Shown: positions 53,764 through 63,362, counted from the stretch's first letter. The stretch: 64,000 bases of DNA from an uncultured Lachnospiraceae bacterium (GCA_910586015.1 CAJUGJ010000004.1:82614-146613); one strand, 5' to 3'. Numbers and translations: made by a program. The notes: a model not told the origin generated them from the sequence alone.

Positions 53764-54357
53764 TTAGATTAATTTTCTATTCATGTATTTATCATAAAGC
53801 TCATACTTTGCTTTTTCTTTTAGCTCTATATCGTTACATGAAAATCTAAGTACAAATCCCTCGTCTATTATGATTGCCAGCGTATATTTTTCATTCACAA
53901 CAAAAAAATGTACCTGATCACTAAACCATGCTTTTTGTATATCGTAACCAGCTACAAGTTGTCTGACAAAATCCATACGTTCTTTTGTGGTTCTTCCATA
54001 TATCGGACAAGTTTTGCAACTTTCTTCTAAAACTTTCTTTTCATTACATTCATAACGTGAAAGTCCAAATGAAAAAGTATGTACAAAAGTGTCTTCATAC
54101 AGTTCAAACGCCTTTTGAAATAAATATTTTTCAAAACTGCCTGCCCAATATCTTTTTTCGTAGTCTATGACAACAGGGTTATTTTTACTCTTTTTGGATA
54201 AGACAAGCCAAAAATGAGCTTCTGTCCAATGTGAAGAAAACAAAAAGTTTCCTTTTTTTAAATCCTTTCGAATACTTTTATAATGAAGTTCCTTTAATAT
54301 TGCATCAATATTCGGTTCACAATAACCATCCGCTACGATAAATATATATAAATTCAT
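53764..54357 (-). pseudogene. 3' part of a SUKH-family gene split by the IStron
   Basis: 197 residues readable from an ATG at 54357, and open back to a TAG at 54373-54375 at the IStron edge. FLFSSHWTEAHFWLVLSKKS, then AGSFEKYLFQKAFELYE matches the C-terminal half of SMI1/KNR4 (SUKH) proteins (pattern SFEKxLFQxAF). Its N-terminal half lies 2 kb upstream at 56335-56583. SUKH proteins often act as immunity proteins in toxin systems. Whether a spliced product exists is open. Confidence 0.6.
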
Positions 54358-54377
54358 AAAAATCTCATATATCTATA

Positions 54378-54520
54378 CTATGGCATTTCTCACGAAATGC
54401 TTTCCTGCTTCCACGTGTCCGATTTTGCCGAAGCTACTTTCGTTTGCTATGACACTCCACAGGCTTATATTCCCCAGTAGCGATAGGTATCTAACTGCAT
54501 TTTCTTGTATGTGAAACTAT
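54378..54520 (-). ncRNA. omegaRNA 3' region / right end of the IStron
   Basis: Follows the tnpB stop. Contains GTGGAAGCAGGAAAG and then the perfect hairpin GCATTTC-GTGA-GAAATGC (54383-54400), the arrangement seen at IS605 right ends where the guide RNA scaffold ends and the guide begins in flanking DNA. Guide would start about 54382 and read into the SUKH 3' part. Confidence 0.6.
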
Positions 54521-55695
54521 GCAGATGGATAAGTTGCTAAATTCAGGCTTGCGTTGAAATCCCTGTCTATCACAAGTCCACATTTCCTGCATTTATAAAT
54601 ACGATCGGAAAGCTTCAGATCATTTTTGATACCACCACAGTGCGAACACGTCTTGGAACTCGGATAAAAGGGGGGTACTTTTACAAACTCTATCCCATAA
54701 TACTCGCTTTTATATTGTATCTGTCTCTTAAACTCATAAAAGCATTGTTCGGAAATAGCCTTAGAGAGATGTCGGTTCTTCCTCATCCCTTTGATGTTCA
54801 ATGTTTCCATTACGATTCGAGATGGCTTGGTTTTCACTATCTCGTTAGTAGTTTGATGAAGATAGTTCTGACGAACATCCCTTATCTGCTTATAGATCAG
54901 TCGTATCTTTGCTATCTGCTTTTGAATGTTCGCACACTCTTTTAACGGTTTTTTATATATCGGTTTTCGGTTCTTGTGATAACCCGATATCTTATGTTCT
55001 ATCTTTCGAGATAGGTTTCGCTCTTGACGCTGTAACCGTTTGCTAAGTTTCCTCATTCTCACAGACTTATGGATGTTCGGATACACTTTTCCGTTGGAAC
55101 AAACTGCCAAATCTTTTATTCCAAGGTCAATCCCAAGCGAGTTCCCGCTTAACGGTGTTTCGACAGGTTCTATGGAATATCCGACCGACAAATACCAATA
55201 CTTTCCGTCATAGGACAGATAAGGATTCGCATAGTTCTCCCCTTTTGGCAGTTTGGGTAATGGTTCGGCTGTCTTTACAAAACCGATCTTTTCACCATGA
55301 AAACCTCCGTTTTTCCTTGTAAGGCTTTCGTAGTTCACATAAAAACTTATCTTGCTTTTATGTTTAGACTTGTAATGCGGTTTCCCACGTTTGCCTGAGA
55401 GCCAATCTTGATACGCTTTTTCAGCCGTTTTCACCGATTGTTTCATGACATTGCTGCCTACCTCGGATAACCATAGATGTGTCGTCTTTTTCAGCGTGTT
55501 ATTGATATACTTTCGTATCTCTGTGCCACTTCTATACTTCATGCCGTTTTGACCGTTCTCTAAGTATTCCTTATATACACGTTCATTTTCTGACAGAAAG
55601 TAGTTGTACGCCCATCTGGCAGTTCCTGCACTTTTCCAAAACAGAGTTTCTTGTTCTGGGGTTGGTTTCAGCCGTATCTTTTTTGCTCTCCGCAT
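54517..55695 (-). CDS. tnpB: RNA-guided nuclease TnpB (IS605 family)
   Basis: 392 residues. RuvC acids all present: SLGIDLGIKDLAV (D190), IVMETLNIKGM (E297) and LVIDRDFNASLNLA (D379). Zinc ribbon CSHCGG...CRKCG (about 350-373). N-terminal RRAKKIRLKPTPEQETLFW is the OrfB_IS605 helix-turn-helix start. Ribosome site AGGTG. Cuts DNA using omegaRNA encoded at its 3' end. Part of the IStron. Confidence 0.93.
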   Translation of the reverse strand: MRRAKKIRLKPTPEQETLFWKSAGTARWAYNYFLSENERVYKEYLENGQNGMKYRSGTEIRKYINNTLKKTTHLWLSEVGSNVMKQSVKTAEKAYQDWLSGKRGKPHYKSKHKSKISFYVNYESLTRKNGGFHGEKIGFVKTAEPLPKLPKGENYANPYLSYDGKYWYLSVGYSIEPVETPLSGNSLGIDLGIKDLAVCSNGKVYPNIHKSVRMRKLSKRLQRQERNLSRKIEHKISGYHKNRKPIYKKPLKECANIQKQIAKIRLIYKQIRDVRQNYLHQTTNEIVKTKPSRIVMETLNIKGMRKNRHLSKAISEQCFYEFKRQIQYKSEYYGIEFVKVPPFYPSSKTCSHCGGIKNDLKLSDRIYKCRKCGLVIDRDFNASLNLATYPSA

Positions 55696-55849
55696 TGTTT
55701 TTCACCTCGTCTATCCGGCGTTTGGTTCTTTTGGAACGCTGTTTATTCTCTGTTCGCAAAAACGGTGATACGCTCTCCGCTTTCCTGCTTTTTTCGCTCC
55801 CTAGCTGGGTTCCTTCAATTTTTTTTAGATTTTTATACATTTTATATAG

Positions 55850-56300
55850 TTATCTTGTTCACGTTAAGACACAACTCCTAACGCAGTCTTATCGTCACCG
55901 ACAGACCTCTTATGCTTTCACATAAGCGCAGATCATATCTTCTTCCATTTTCCTTTCCATGGGGCAACATTTTTCTTCCACCTTTCGCTTGTGGTTCTAC
56001 TCTCCCTCAAGGAGATGATCGTTGGAGGTCTCCCATATAGATTTCTCTACTTAGGGCTTTCCCTGCTAAACACCCATTGTTCTACCCCTTAGCACCAACG
56101 TTTCTGATGTGTCACGCTCTGCCTTTCACCAACACGGATTGTTTTTTATTTCAGCTTAGGTCATCTCACTGTTTTTTCTGCTTTCGCACCAGTTCAGTTT
56201 ATCGTTTCCGATTCCTGTTTCGGTCGTGAGCTTTAGGGATTCAAAGCATTTAACGTTGAGTCTGCACCGATTACTCGATACAGAGGGTATTCGGTTCAAT
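55850..56300 (-). ncRNA. Group I self-splicing intron catalytic core (IA2-like)
   Basis: Minus strand. P7: GATCAT (56015-56020) with ATGATC (55931-55936), compare phage T4 td GACUAU/AUAGUC, a covarying pair in the same context (CCAACGATCATCTCC; AAGATATGATCTGCG). P7.1-like TCTCC-TTGA-GGGAGA beside it. P4/P5-like TTTAGCAGGGAAAGCCCTAA (about 56049-56068). P9 hairpin CTTATG-TGAAAG-CATAAG (55909-55926), then GTCT-TCG GTGA CGA-AGAC hairpin. No protein-coding frame. The 5' splice site is not pinned down. Confidence 0.75.
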
Positions 56301-56334
56301 AAATTTTTATACGTTTTTATATCTTTTTGTAAAT

Positions 56335-56583
56335 TTATTGTAACTGTTTAGTTACCCATTCATCTTCTAACAATCCATTATCATTTTGTCCCATTGCTTT
56401 TAAATAATAGAGATAGGCAGTCGGAATGGTACGATGATATTTTTTAAAGATATCTTCTAGCCGTTGTATTTGTTCTTCTGTTGCAGGTATACATTTTGTT
56501 ATCCACTCTTTATCAAACTCTGATATGGTATCACATAACCGCAAAATCATTGTATCCAGTGTTCCCTCTTGAAATCCTTTCAT
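56335..56583 (-). pseudogene. 5' part of the SUKH-family gene split by the IStron
   Basis: 82 residues; GGAAG ribosome site. WITKCIPATEEQIQRLEDIF and YLYYLKAMGQNDNGLL are the N-terminal SUKH signature. The frame stops at 56335, but shifting after EWV (around 56347) continues as TVTINLQKDIKTYKNL to the IStron edge, which fits the family better; a 5-base insertion (TAAAC next to TAAC) would explain this. So the gene is interrupted and perhaps also frameshifted. Follows a small gene at 56609-56800. Confidence 0.6.
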
Positions 56584-56608
56584 TTTATCTTCCTTTTCTA
56601 TTATTAAT

Positions 56609-56800
56609 TTACAGATGTTTTTTTATTCTGAGTCTGCGTAAAAATGAATGGATATCCGAAATTCCACACTCAATCAAAAAATCATAAAAATCATCATTAA
56701 ATTCAAAATCTTCTTCCTGCATTGCTTCCCATAAATGTGTTTCAAACTCTTGCAAATCAAAGCTAGGATCATACTCCTGCATATATTCACGAATATCCAT
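56609..56800 (-). CDS. Small acidic protein upstream of the SUKH gene
   Basis: 63 residues, MDIREYMQEYDPSFDLQEFE, rich in Asp/Glu, with helical pattern and FYDFLIECGISDIHSFLRR. GAGAGG ribosome site and close spacing to the SUKH gene suggest an operon. Not recognised; could be an immunity-like or toxin-system partner. Confidence 0.5.
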   Translation of the reverse strand: MDIREYMQEYDPSFDLQEFETHLWEAMQEEDFEFNDDFYDFLIECGISDIHSFLRRLRIKKHL

Positions 56801-56801
56801 T

Positions 56802-57707
56802 TTATCCTCTCCCTATCTTTCTTTTATATCCAGCCTTTTTGATACAATATGGAAATCCAACTGTCACCCATAACACTAAAAGAAAATATCGTATCACATC
56901 CGCTATGAGTGTGGTTCCCATAACTGCTTTCAATCCCACTTTTAATAATACCGCAATTCCAATTCCAATACTATATTTTATTATCTGCCCTAAAATATTT
57001 AGTCCTTTTTCTTCAAATTGAATATATCTCTCCTCTATCCACCAGCCTAGGCAAAAACCTAATCCTGCTCCTGCTGCTTTACAACAGTCTGAGGCATATT
57101 CCTGTAAAATGTCCTTTCGATATAATAAAATAACTGCATATAAAATTACTGCTGCAGAAATGATAAACATTACCCAAAAAATCCCTGTCTTTGTTTCTTT
57201 TTTATTCTTCTCTTGTTCTCGTATTCGAAAAATATATCCTGCTACTATCACTAAACTACCAGATACGAAAAAAGATACCAGAACATCTTTTGGAGTATGC
57301 ACTCCCAAATACATTCTAGAAAATGCGACGAACCCGATCAGAATGAAACAGCAAATCGTTTTGACTGGTTGTCTTTTATTAAGTCCTAATGTTCCAAATA
57401 ATGCTGTTGCTGATTGGGTATGTCCACTTGGAAAGGAATAGCCTGTCGCTGTTTCGAGAGCCGTAGAAACTGGCTTTAGGGTTGCATCAAGTACCCACGG
57501 TCTGGGAATTTTAAAGGTAATCTTTAAAGTCTGTACACATAGACCAGAAAGAAAATAGGAAAAACCGATACGATATCCCAATCTCTTATCTACACACCAA
57601 TACAGTAAGCAAAGAACTGCAATCATAACAAGTTCTTCCCCAAATAACGTAATGAAAGAAAAAAATGTTGTTCCGGCGGCAGTACGAATTGTTTCAAGAA
57701 AATGCAA
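56802..57707 (-). CDS. PAP2-family membrane phosphatase
   Basis: 301 residues with about six to eight hydrophobic segments. Motifs: KITFKIPRPW (C1), YSFPSGHTQSATALFG (C2, PSGH), SRMYLGVHTPKDV (C3). Extra C-terminal membrane half. Acts on lipid phosphates such as undecaprenyl pyrophosphate or PA. The start is uncertain: TTG at 57707 is 24 bases from the only strong AGGAGG site, and the in-frame codon nearer that site is ATA at 57722. Confidence 0.85.
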   Translation of the reverse strand: MHFLETIRTAAGTTFFSFITLFGEELVMIAVLCLLYWCVDKRLGYRIGFSYFLSGLCVQTLKITFKIPRPWVLDATLKPVSTALETATGYSFPSGHTQSATALFGTLGLNKRQPVKTICCFILIGFVAFSRMYLGVHTPKDVLVSFFVSGSLVIVAGYIFRIREQEKNKKETKTGIFWVMFIISAAVILYAVILLYRKDILQEYASDCCKAAGAGLGFCLGWWIEERYIQFEEKGLNILGQIIKYSIGIGIAVLLKVGLKAVMGTTLIADVIRYFLLVLWVTVGFPYCIKKAGYKRKIGRG

Positions 57708-57820
57708 AAATGAAAGTTCTATTGATAAACACCTCCTTAAAAATTATAATGTCAATTTTATCATAGGTTCCGCTTACTGTAAAGGCTGGTGCTATTTAGC
57801 ACGTTTCATTAAAAATCTAT

Positions 57821-57849
57821 TTGACTAATGAGAGTTGATGGAGTAAAGT
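57821..57849 (+). promoter_or_regulatory. Promoter of ddh
   Basis: TTGACT (57821-57826), 17-base spacer, TAAAGT (57844-57849). A small hairpin GTGCT-ATTT-AGCAC lies just upstream. Confidence 0.55.
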
Positions 57850-57894
57850 TATTGTGCAGGAAATACTACTATAAATTTAAAGGAATGAGAAAAA

Positions 57895-58875
57895 ATGAAA
57901 ATTGGTATTTTAGGATATGGAAATTTAGGACATGGTGTAGAGTGTGCTATAGAGCAAAATTCAGATATGGAACTTGTTGCAGTATTTACTAGAAGAGAGC
58001 CAAAAGATCTCATAATTCAAACTAAAACAGCATCTGTTTGTAATATTTTTGAAATTGATGAATGGAAAGATCGTATTGATGTTATGATTTTGTGTGGAGG
58101 AAGTGCTACCGATCTTCCAGAACAATCTCCTTTTTATGCAAAGTTATTTAATATTGTAGATAGTTTTGATACACATGCCAAAATCCCAGAACATTTTCAT
58201 GCAGTTGATATGGCGGCAAAAGAGGGAAAACATATCAGTATTATTTCTGTAGGATGGGATCCGGGTATGTTTTCATTAAATCGTATGTATGCAGATGCAA
58301 TTCTTCCAGAAGGGAAAGATTATACTTTTTGGGGAAAGGGAATCAGTCAAGGTCATTCTGATGCTATCCGAAGAATTAAAGGAGTAAAAGACGCGAAACA
58401 GTATACAATTCCTGTAGAAGCTTCTTTACAGGCAGTTCGCAATGGAGAGAATCCAGATCTAACCATCCGCCAAAAACATATTAGAGAATGTTTTGTTGTA
58501 TTAGAAGATGGAGCAGAGCCAGAAAAAGTAGAAAATGAAATCAAAACCATGCCGAATTATTTTGCAGATTATGACACGATAGTACATTTTATTAGTGAAG
58601 AAGAATTAAAGAAAAATCACAGTGAAATTCCTCATGGTGGAATTGTATTGCGAAGTGGAGTTACAGGTATGGAAAAAAATCATACTCATCTGATAGAATA
58701 TTCCTTAAAACTAGACTCCAACCCTGAATTTACTGGAAGTGTACTCGTAGCCTATGCCAGAGCTGCTTTTCGCTTGGCGAAAGAAGGACAGACAGGATGT
58801 AAAACCGTGTTTGATATTGCACCTGCCTATTTGAGTGCAAAAAGTGCCGAAGAACTTCGTGCCCAAATGCTTTAG
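57895..58875 (+). CDS. ddh: meso-diaminopimelate D-dehydrogenase
   Basis: 326 residues. KIGILGYGNLGHGVECAIEQ NADP Rossmann motif, VDSFDTHAKIPEHF, ISVGWDPGMFSLNRMYADAI and KGISQGHSDAIRRIKGVKDA. One-step synthesis of meso-DAP from tetrahydrodipicolinate, giving lysine and peptidoglycan precursors. AAAGGA ribosome site. Indicates a DAP-type wall. Confidence 0.95.
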   Translation: MKIGILGYGNLGHGVECAIEQNSDMELVAVFTRREPKDLIIQTKTASVCNIFEIDEWKDRIDVMILCGGSATDLPEQSPFYAKLFNIVDSFDTHAKIPEHFHAVDMAAKEGKHISIISVGWDPGMFSLNRMYADAILPEGKDYTFWGKGISQGHSDAIRRIKGVKDAKQYTIPVEASLQAVRNGENPDLTIRQKHIRECFVVLEDGAEPEKVENEIKTMPNYFADYDTIVHFISEEELKKNHSEIPHGGIVLRSGVTGMEKNHTHLIEYSLKLDSNPEFTGSVLVAYARAAFRLAKEGQTGCKTVFDIAPAYLSAKSAEELRAQML

Positions 58876-58905
58876 AAAAAATTATATAGAGAAGGGACTT
58901 ATAAA

Positions 58906-59307
58906 ATGGATATAAAATATACAGATGAAAGAAATTTTACACAACAACAGGTACAGAAACTATTTCAATCCGTGAATTGGATTTCTGCTAACTATCCTAC
59001 ACGTTTAATTAAAGCCTTAAATAATTGCGAAACTGTATTTACTGCATGGGATAATGACCAATTAGTGGGATTAATCAATACCATTGACGACGGTGAATTA
59101 ACAGCCTATGTTCATTATTTATGTGTTCGAGAGGACTATCAGAAAAAAGGTATCGGGAAAAAATTACTTGAACTGGTAAAAAACAAATATAAAGATTACT
59201 TTTATTTGATGTTAGTTGCTGAAAATGATTCTCTTATAACCTATTATAAAAATCATGGATTTGAAATGGTAACAGGAACTCACGTTATGGCGATTCAAAA
59301 TAAATAA
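58906..59307 (+). CDS. GNAT family N-acetyltransferase
   Basis: 133 residues; VHYLCVREDYQKKGIGKKLL (acetyl-CoA loop Q/RxxGxG) and MLVAENDSLITYYKNHGFEM. Follows ddh by 30 bases and may be co-transcribed. Substrate unknown. Confidence 0.9.
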   Translation: MDIKYTDERNFTQQQVQKLFQSVNWISANYPTRLIKALNNCETVFTAWDNDQLVGLINTIDDGELTAYVHYLCVREDYQKKGIGKKLLELVKNKYKDYFYLMLVAENDSLITYYKNHGFEMVTGTHVMAIQNK

Positions 59308-59310
59308 TAC

Positions 59311-60129
59311 TTATTCATAAAAAACAGGAGGAATGCACTCAATTTCATATTTTTCATTAAAATTTTTAATTACTCTTCTTAAATCAATATCTAAAAAATA
59401 TATACCTTTATCATATATTTCTTTTGGTATATATTTATAATATGCCTGTGCAATTCCTCCTGTCATACAGGCGATTGTATCACTGTCACCTCCAATAGAA
59501 ATTGCCTTTCTAATCGCATCTTCATAAGAAGTCGATTCTAAAAAGGCTTCAATAGCTGGCGGTACACAATAAGAAGTTCTACTGTCAAAGACATATCCTT
59601 CTCTAATATCATCTAAAGAGCATAAATTATATCTAAAGTTTTTTTCTATATACTTTTTTATTTCTTCCTTTCCAGCTTGTTTTCTGGCTAAAAAGATAGA
59701 AATTGCTATTGCCTGTGCTCCTTTTTTCGCTTCTAAATTATGATGTGTATAAAAACAACTTGCATTCACTTCACGTTTTATTTCTTTTATCTCTTGAAAT
59801 GCAAAACCAATCGGACTGATCCGCATCGCCGCTCCATTTCCAAAGCTTCGCTGTATCTGCAAAGATTCAGACACTGCCCATGAAGAAAACATCTGTCCAA
59901 ATCCTGCATTGGGATATCTTTTATAATATTGCTTTAGCCACATCGCATAGGCATGTCGATTTCTGATATTTGAATTTTGTGAATTTAAAATTTTATCCGC
60001 TATTGCAACAGATAATACCGTGTCATCTGTAAACCTGCTTCCTTTCGGAAACAGGTCAAAATTTTCTGTTTTTACATTATACCATTCATAGGTAGAACCT
60101 ATGATATCTCCCAATACTGCACCGAGCAT
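59311..60129 (-). CDS. ADP-ribosylglycohydrolase family protein
   Basis: 272 residues. MLGAVLGDIIGSTYEWYNVK, RFTDDTVLSVAIADKIL (TDDT), GNGAAMRISPIGF, and SIGGDSDTIACMTGGIAQAY (GGDSDT) are the metal and ADP-ribose residues of DraG/ARH enzymes. Removes ADP-ribose from proteins or nucleic acids. Located 3 bases from the convergent GNAT gene and beside the restriction locus, so a defence association is possible. Confidence 0.93.
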   Translation of the reverse strand: MLGAVLGDIIGSTYEWYNVKTENFDLFPKGSRFTDDTVLSVAIADKILNSQNSNIRNRHAYAMWLKQYYKRYPNAGFGQMFSSWAVSESLQIQRSFGNGAAMRISPIGFAFQEIKEIKREVNASCFYTHHNLEAKKGAQAIAISIFLARKQAGKEEIKKYIEKNFRYNLCSLDDIREGYVFDSRTSYCVPPAIEAFLESTSYEDAIRKAISIGGDSDTIACMTGGIAQAYYKYIPKEIYDKGIYFLDIDLRRVIKNFNEKYEIECIPPVFYE

Positions 60130-60146
60130 AATACCCCCATCACTCT

Positions 60147-63100
60147 TTACTGTTCTTCTCCATAATGTATAGACTCTTCTGCTACCCTATCCAATGACTT
60201 AGAAGTATCATAAGGATATGTAAATTTTACATTTCCAAGACCAGAATACTTCTCAAAGAATATTTTAAATTTTTCAATTACACTTTGTTTTTTCTTTCCA
60301 CGACTGCTGCCATTAAAGCGAGAAACTGGGGGAAGTAGTTTATCAATATCCGTTCCTTTTGTCTTAATTTCACCATCACGAAAAGCATTTTCCATGAACT
60401 TTCTAGTTTCTTCTTCACGCAATTTTTCTTCTAAAATAATCTGCCTAAATTCTGATTCTCTTTTTTTTGCAATATAATCATGCCACTCGGACATAACATC
60501 CTCTATATCATTAATTCCTGTAATAAAATTTTCAATTAACTGCTTTTTACTGCGAAGTTCTGGACTGGCATCAACCGCCTTTTGAATAGTAATTAATACT
60601 TCTTTATCTGTAAAATGTGTATCATGGTATTTCTTTACCAACATCAAAATATAATCAATATTAATTTCTATCTGGCGAATCAATTCGACTTCAAAAACAA
60701 TATCCTCAACAATATTTGCACTTTCTCCAATCTCACGTTTACTCTTCCATTCATCGCGAAGATCCTGATATCTTCCAAGATAATCTTGCAGATCACGTTC
60801 GGAAAGCAGCTCTTTTTCTTTAAACTTGTCAAAAGAAGAAAGCAGGTTTCTCATTCGAAGCAGAGCACCAAACAGAGAAATAAACTCTTTTTGATTTTGT
60901 TCTCCTATTATACAAGGCTCTGTCAAAGGAAATTTTTCATTCAATTCCTCTATCATATCTACATAACCAATATGAGATTCGTTATCTACCGCTTTATATC
61001 CATAATAATAATCTTCGAACTTTTTAAGTAGAACAATCCCTCCTGCATTTTTATCGCCAAACAGAGAAATGGCACTGTCTACTCGTTTTTGTAAATTCCG
61101 AAAACAGACAATATTACCAAATGTCTTGATAGAATTTAAAATACGATTCGTTCTTGAAAATGCCTGAATCAAACCGTGCATTTTCAAATTTTTATCTACC
61201 CAGAGAGTATTTAAAGTTGTACTGTCAAATCCAGTCAAAAACATATTAACTACTATTAAAAGATCTAATTCCTTATTCTTCATTCGCAATGAAACATCTT
61301 TATAATAATTCTGAAATTTTTCACTTGATGTATCATAATTCGTATGAAATATTTTATTATAGTCCAAAATAGCCGCATCTAAAAAATCACGGCTGTTCTG
61401 ATCAAGGGCACTAGTATCTTCACTATTTTCTTCATCCAAAATTCCATCTGTCTGGTCTTCATTTGCTCCATAACTATAAATAACTGCTATTCGAAGACGT
61501 TTGCTAGGATCCGCTTCCATCTGACGCTGAAACTCTTTATAATACAATTTTGCCATTGGAACAGAAGCAACTGCAAAGATAGAATTAAAGCCACTGATTC
61601 TCTGTTTTTCTTTTATTTCATGAATGGTATCCTGTTTTGAAGAAGCTACCTCTTTAATATTTGTCAGGGTATGAAACAGATAACTTTTATTTCCTCGATA
61701 CGTCTTCTGATCAAAATGATCCAGAATATATTTTGTTACCATTTTAATACGCTTTGGTGCTTCTAATGCTCTCTTACGATCTATATCCCAAACCTTTTCA
61801 TCATCAATATCTTCGTCAATTTCCATTGTCTTAATATAATCTACCCGAAATGGAAGAACATTCTTATCATTAATTGCATCCACAATCGTATAACTGTGGA
61901 GCTGATCTCCAAAGATCTGTTCTGTCGTAAAGAACTGAGAGCCTTTTATATTATCTGTATTGAATGCAAAAATCGGCGTTCCTGTAAAGCCAAACAGATG
62001 ATACTTTTTAAAATTTCTAACAATCGCCGCGTGCATATCCCCAAACTGACTGCGGTGACATTCATCAAAAATAATAATAACATGTTGATCAAATACCATA
62101 TGACCTTTATTTTTATTTACAAAAGTGGACAGTTTCTGAATGGTAGTAATAATAATATGCACTTTTGGATTTTCCAACTGATTTTTCAAAATTTTAGTAG
62201 AACTATTACTGTTTGCTGCTCCTTTCTCAAAACGGTCATATTCTTTCATAGTCTGATAATCCAAATCTTTTCGATCCACCACAAATAAAACTTTATCAAT
62301 ATACGAAAGCAGTGACGCCAATCTGGCAGTTTTAAAGGAAGTCAATGTCTTTCCAGAACCAGTTGTATGCCAAATATAACCTCCGCTTGCAATACTGCCA
62401 TACTTTTTATAATTATTTGCAATCTCAATCCGATTTAAAATGCGTTCTGTCGCTGTGATCTGATATGGTCGCATAACCATCAACATTTTTTCTGATGTAA
62501 AAATACAATACTTTGTCAGAATATTTAACAGGGTATGTCTTGCAAAAAATGTTTTTGTAAAGTCCACTAAATCAGGAATGATTCGATTATTGGCATCTGC
62601 CCAAAAACATGTAAATTCAAAACTATTGCTCGTCTTTCCTTTTTTCTCTGCTTTTGAGTTGGAATCTTTTATTGCCTGAAAGCGTGTGGTATTGGAATAA
62701 TATTTCGTATTTGTGCCGTTGGAGATAACAAAAATTTGAACATACTCAAACAGACCACTTCCTGCCCAAAATGAATCCCTATTATATCTTTCAATCTGGT
62801 TAAATGCCTCTCTAATTACTACACCCCGACGTTTCAATTCAATATGTACTAGCGGAAGACCATTTACTAAAATGGTAACATCATAGCGGTTGTCATGTTT
62901 TGCTCCCTGATTTGTTTTGATAACATACTGATTGATCACTTGCAGACTGTTATTGTGAATATTTTTTTTATCAATAAGAATAATGTTTTTGGAACTGCCG
63001 TCATCTCGCTTTAAAACCTGAACAAAATCTTCCTGAATTTTTTGTGTCTTTTCCACAATATCCTCATTTGGATTTGCGATTATTTCGGAAAAGAAGCGAT

Positions 63101-63341
63101 TCCATTCATCCTCTGAAAAGAGATAATGATTTAATGTTTCTAACTGTGTACGTAAATTGCTGATTAAATCTTTTTCTGTATGAATAGGAAGATAGATATA
63201 TCCCTGTTCACAGAGATGATGAATAAATTCTTTTTCAAGTTCTGCTTCATTTTGATAGCTGTTAGAACGTGTTTTGACTGGCTCATACTCTGTTACTACT
63301 GTATTTTCATTTGTTTCTGCAACAATATTGAAATAAGGCAT
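60147..63341 (-). CDS. hsdR: Type I restriction enzyme R subunit
   Basis: 1064 residues. Nuclease domain with D154 and HIELKRRG (E168-x-K170); SF2 motor: Walker A TTGSGKTLTS (about 325-335), DECHRSQFG, GFTGTPIFAFN, and later LLIVVNMFLTGFDSTTLNTL and QAFSRTNR. Moves and cuts unmodified DNA together with HsdM/HsdS. Lies 21 bases after hsdS; hsdM is presumably beyond the window. Confidence 0.96.
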   Translation of the reverse strand: MPYFNIVAETNENTVVTEYEPVKTRSNSYQNEAELEKEFIHHLCEQGYIYLPIHTEKDLISNLRTQLETLNHYLFSEDEWNRFFSEIIANPNEDIVEKTQKIQEDFVQVLKRDDGSSKNIILIDKKNIHNNSLQVINQYVIKTNQGAKHDNRYDVTILVNGLPLVHIELKRRGVVIREAFNQIERYNRDSFWAGSGLFEYVQIFVISNGTNTKYYSNTTRFQAIKDSNSKAEKKGKTSNSFEFTCFWADANNRIIPDLVDFTKTFFARHTLLNILTKYCIFTSEKMLMVMRPYQITATERILNRIEIANNYKKYGSIASGGYIWHTTGSGKTLTSFKTARLASLLSYIDKVLFVVDRKDLDYQTMKEYDRFEKGAANSNSSTKILKNQLENPKVHIIITTIQKLSTFVNKNKGHMVFDQHVIIIFDECHRSQFGDMHAAIVRNFKKYHLFGFTGTPIFAFNTDNIKGSQFFTTEQIFGDQLHSYTIVDAINDKNVLPFRVDYIKTMEIDEDIDDEKVWDIDRKRALEAPKRIKMVTKYILDHFDQKTYRGNKSYLFHTLTNIKEVASSKQDTIHEIKEKQRISGFNSIFAVASVPMAKLYYKEFQRQMEADPSKRLRIAVIYSYGANEDQTDGILDEENSEDTSALDQNSRDFLDAAILDYNKIFHTNYDTSSEKFQNYYKDVSLRMKNKELDLLIVVNMFLTGFDSTTLNTLWVDKNLKMHGLIQAFSRTNRILNSIKTFGNIVCFRNLQKRVDSAISLFGDKNAGGIVLLKKFEDYYYGYKAVDNESHIGYVDMIEELNEKFPLTEPCIIGEQNQKEFISLFGALLRMRNLLSSFDKFKEKELLSERDLQDYLGRYQDLRDEWKSKREIGESANIVEDIVFEVELIRQIEINIDYILMLVKKYHDTHFTDKEVLITIQKAVDASPELRSKKQLIENFITGINDIEDVMSEWHDYIAKKRESEFRQIILEEKLREEETRKFMENAFRDGEIKTKGTDIDKLLPPVSRFNGSSRGKKKQSVIEKFKIFFEKYSGLGNVKFTYPYDTSKSLDRVAEESIHYGEEQ

Positions 63342-63362
63342 TTTATTGTATCTCCTTGTACT

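Larger units (their letters stand above)
54370..56330 (-). mobile_element. IStron: group I intron plus IS605-type tnpB
   Basis: About 2 kb element with group I intron core at the 5' side (55850-56300), tnpB (54517-55695) and an omegaRNA-like 3' end with hairpin 54383-54400. No tnpA, so movement would need help in trans. Inserted in a SUKH gene. The layout matches clostridial IStrons such as CdISt1. Exact ends are not resolved; candidate 5' boundaries near TTTAT at about 56302 and 3' G at 54378 or 54373. Confidence 0.75.

Noticed and set aside
55583..55840. 85-codon frame overlapping the start of tnpB
   Set aside because: Overlaps tnpB in another frame, has biased basic composition and lies in the group I intron/tnpB leader.
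57742..57894. Lysine riboswitch upstream of ddh
   Set aside because: The interval is only about 150 bases and shows none of the conserved core; only a promoter and a 5-base hairpin are visible.
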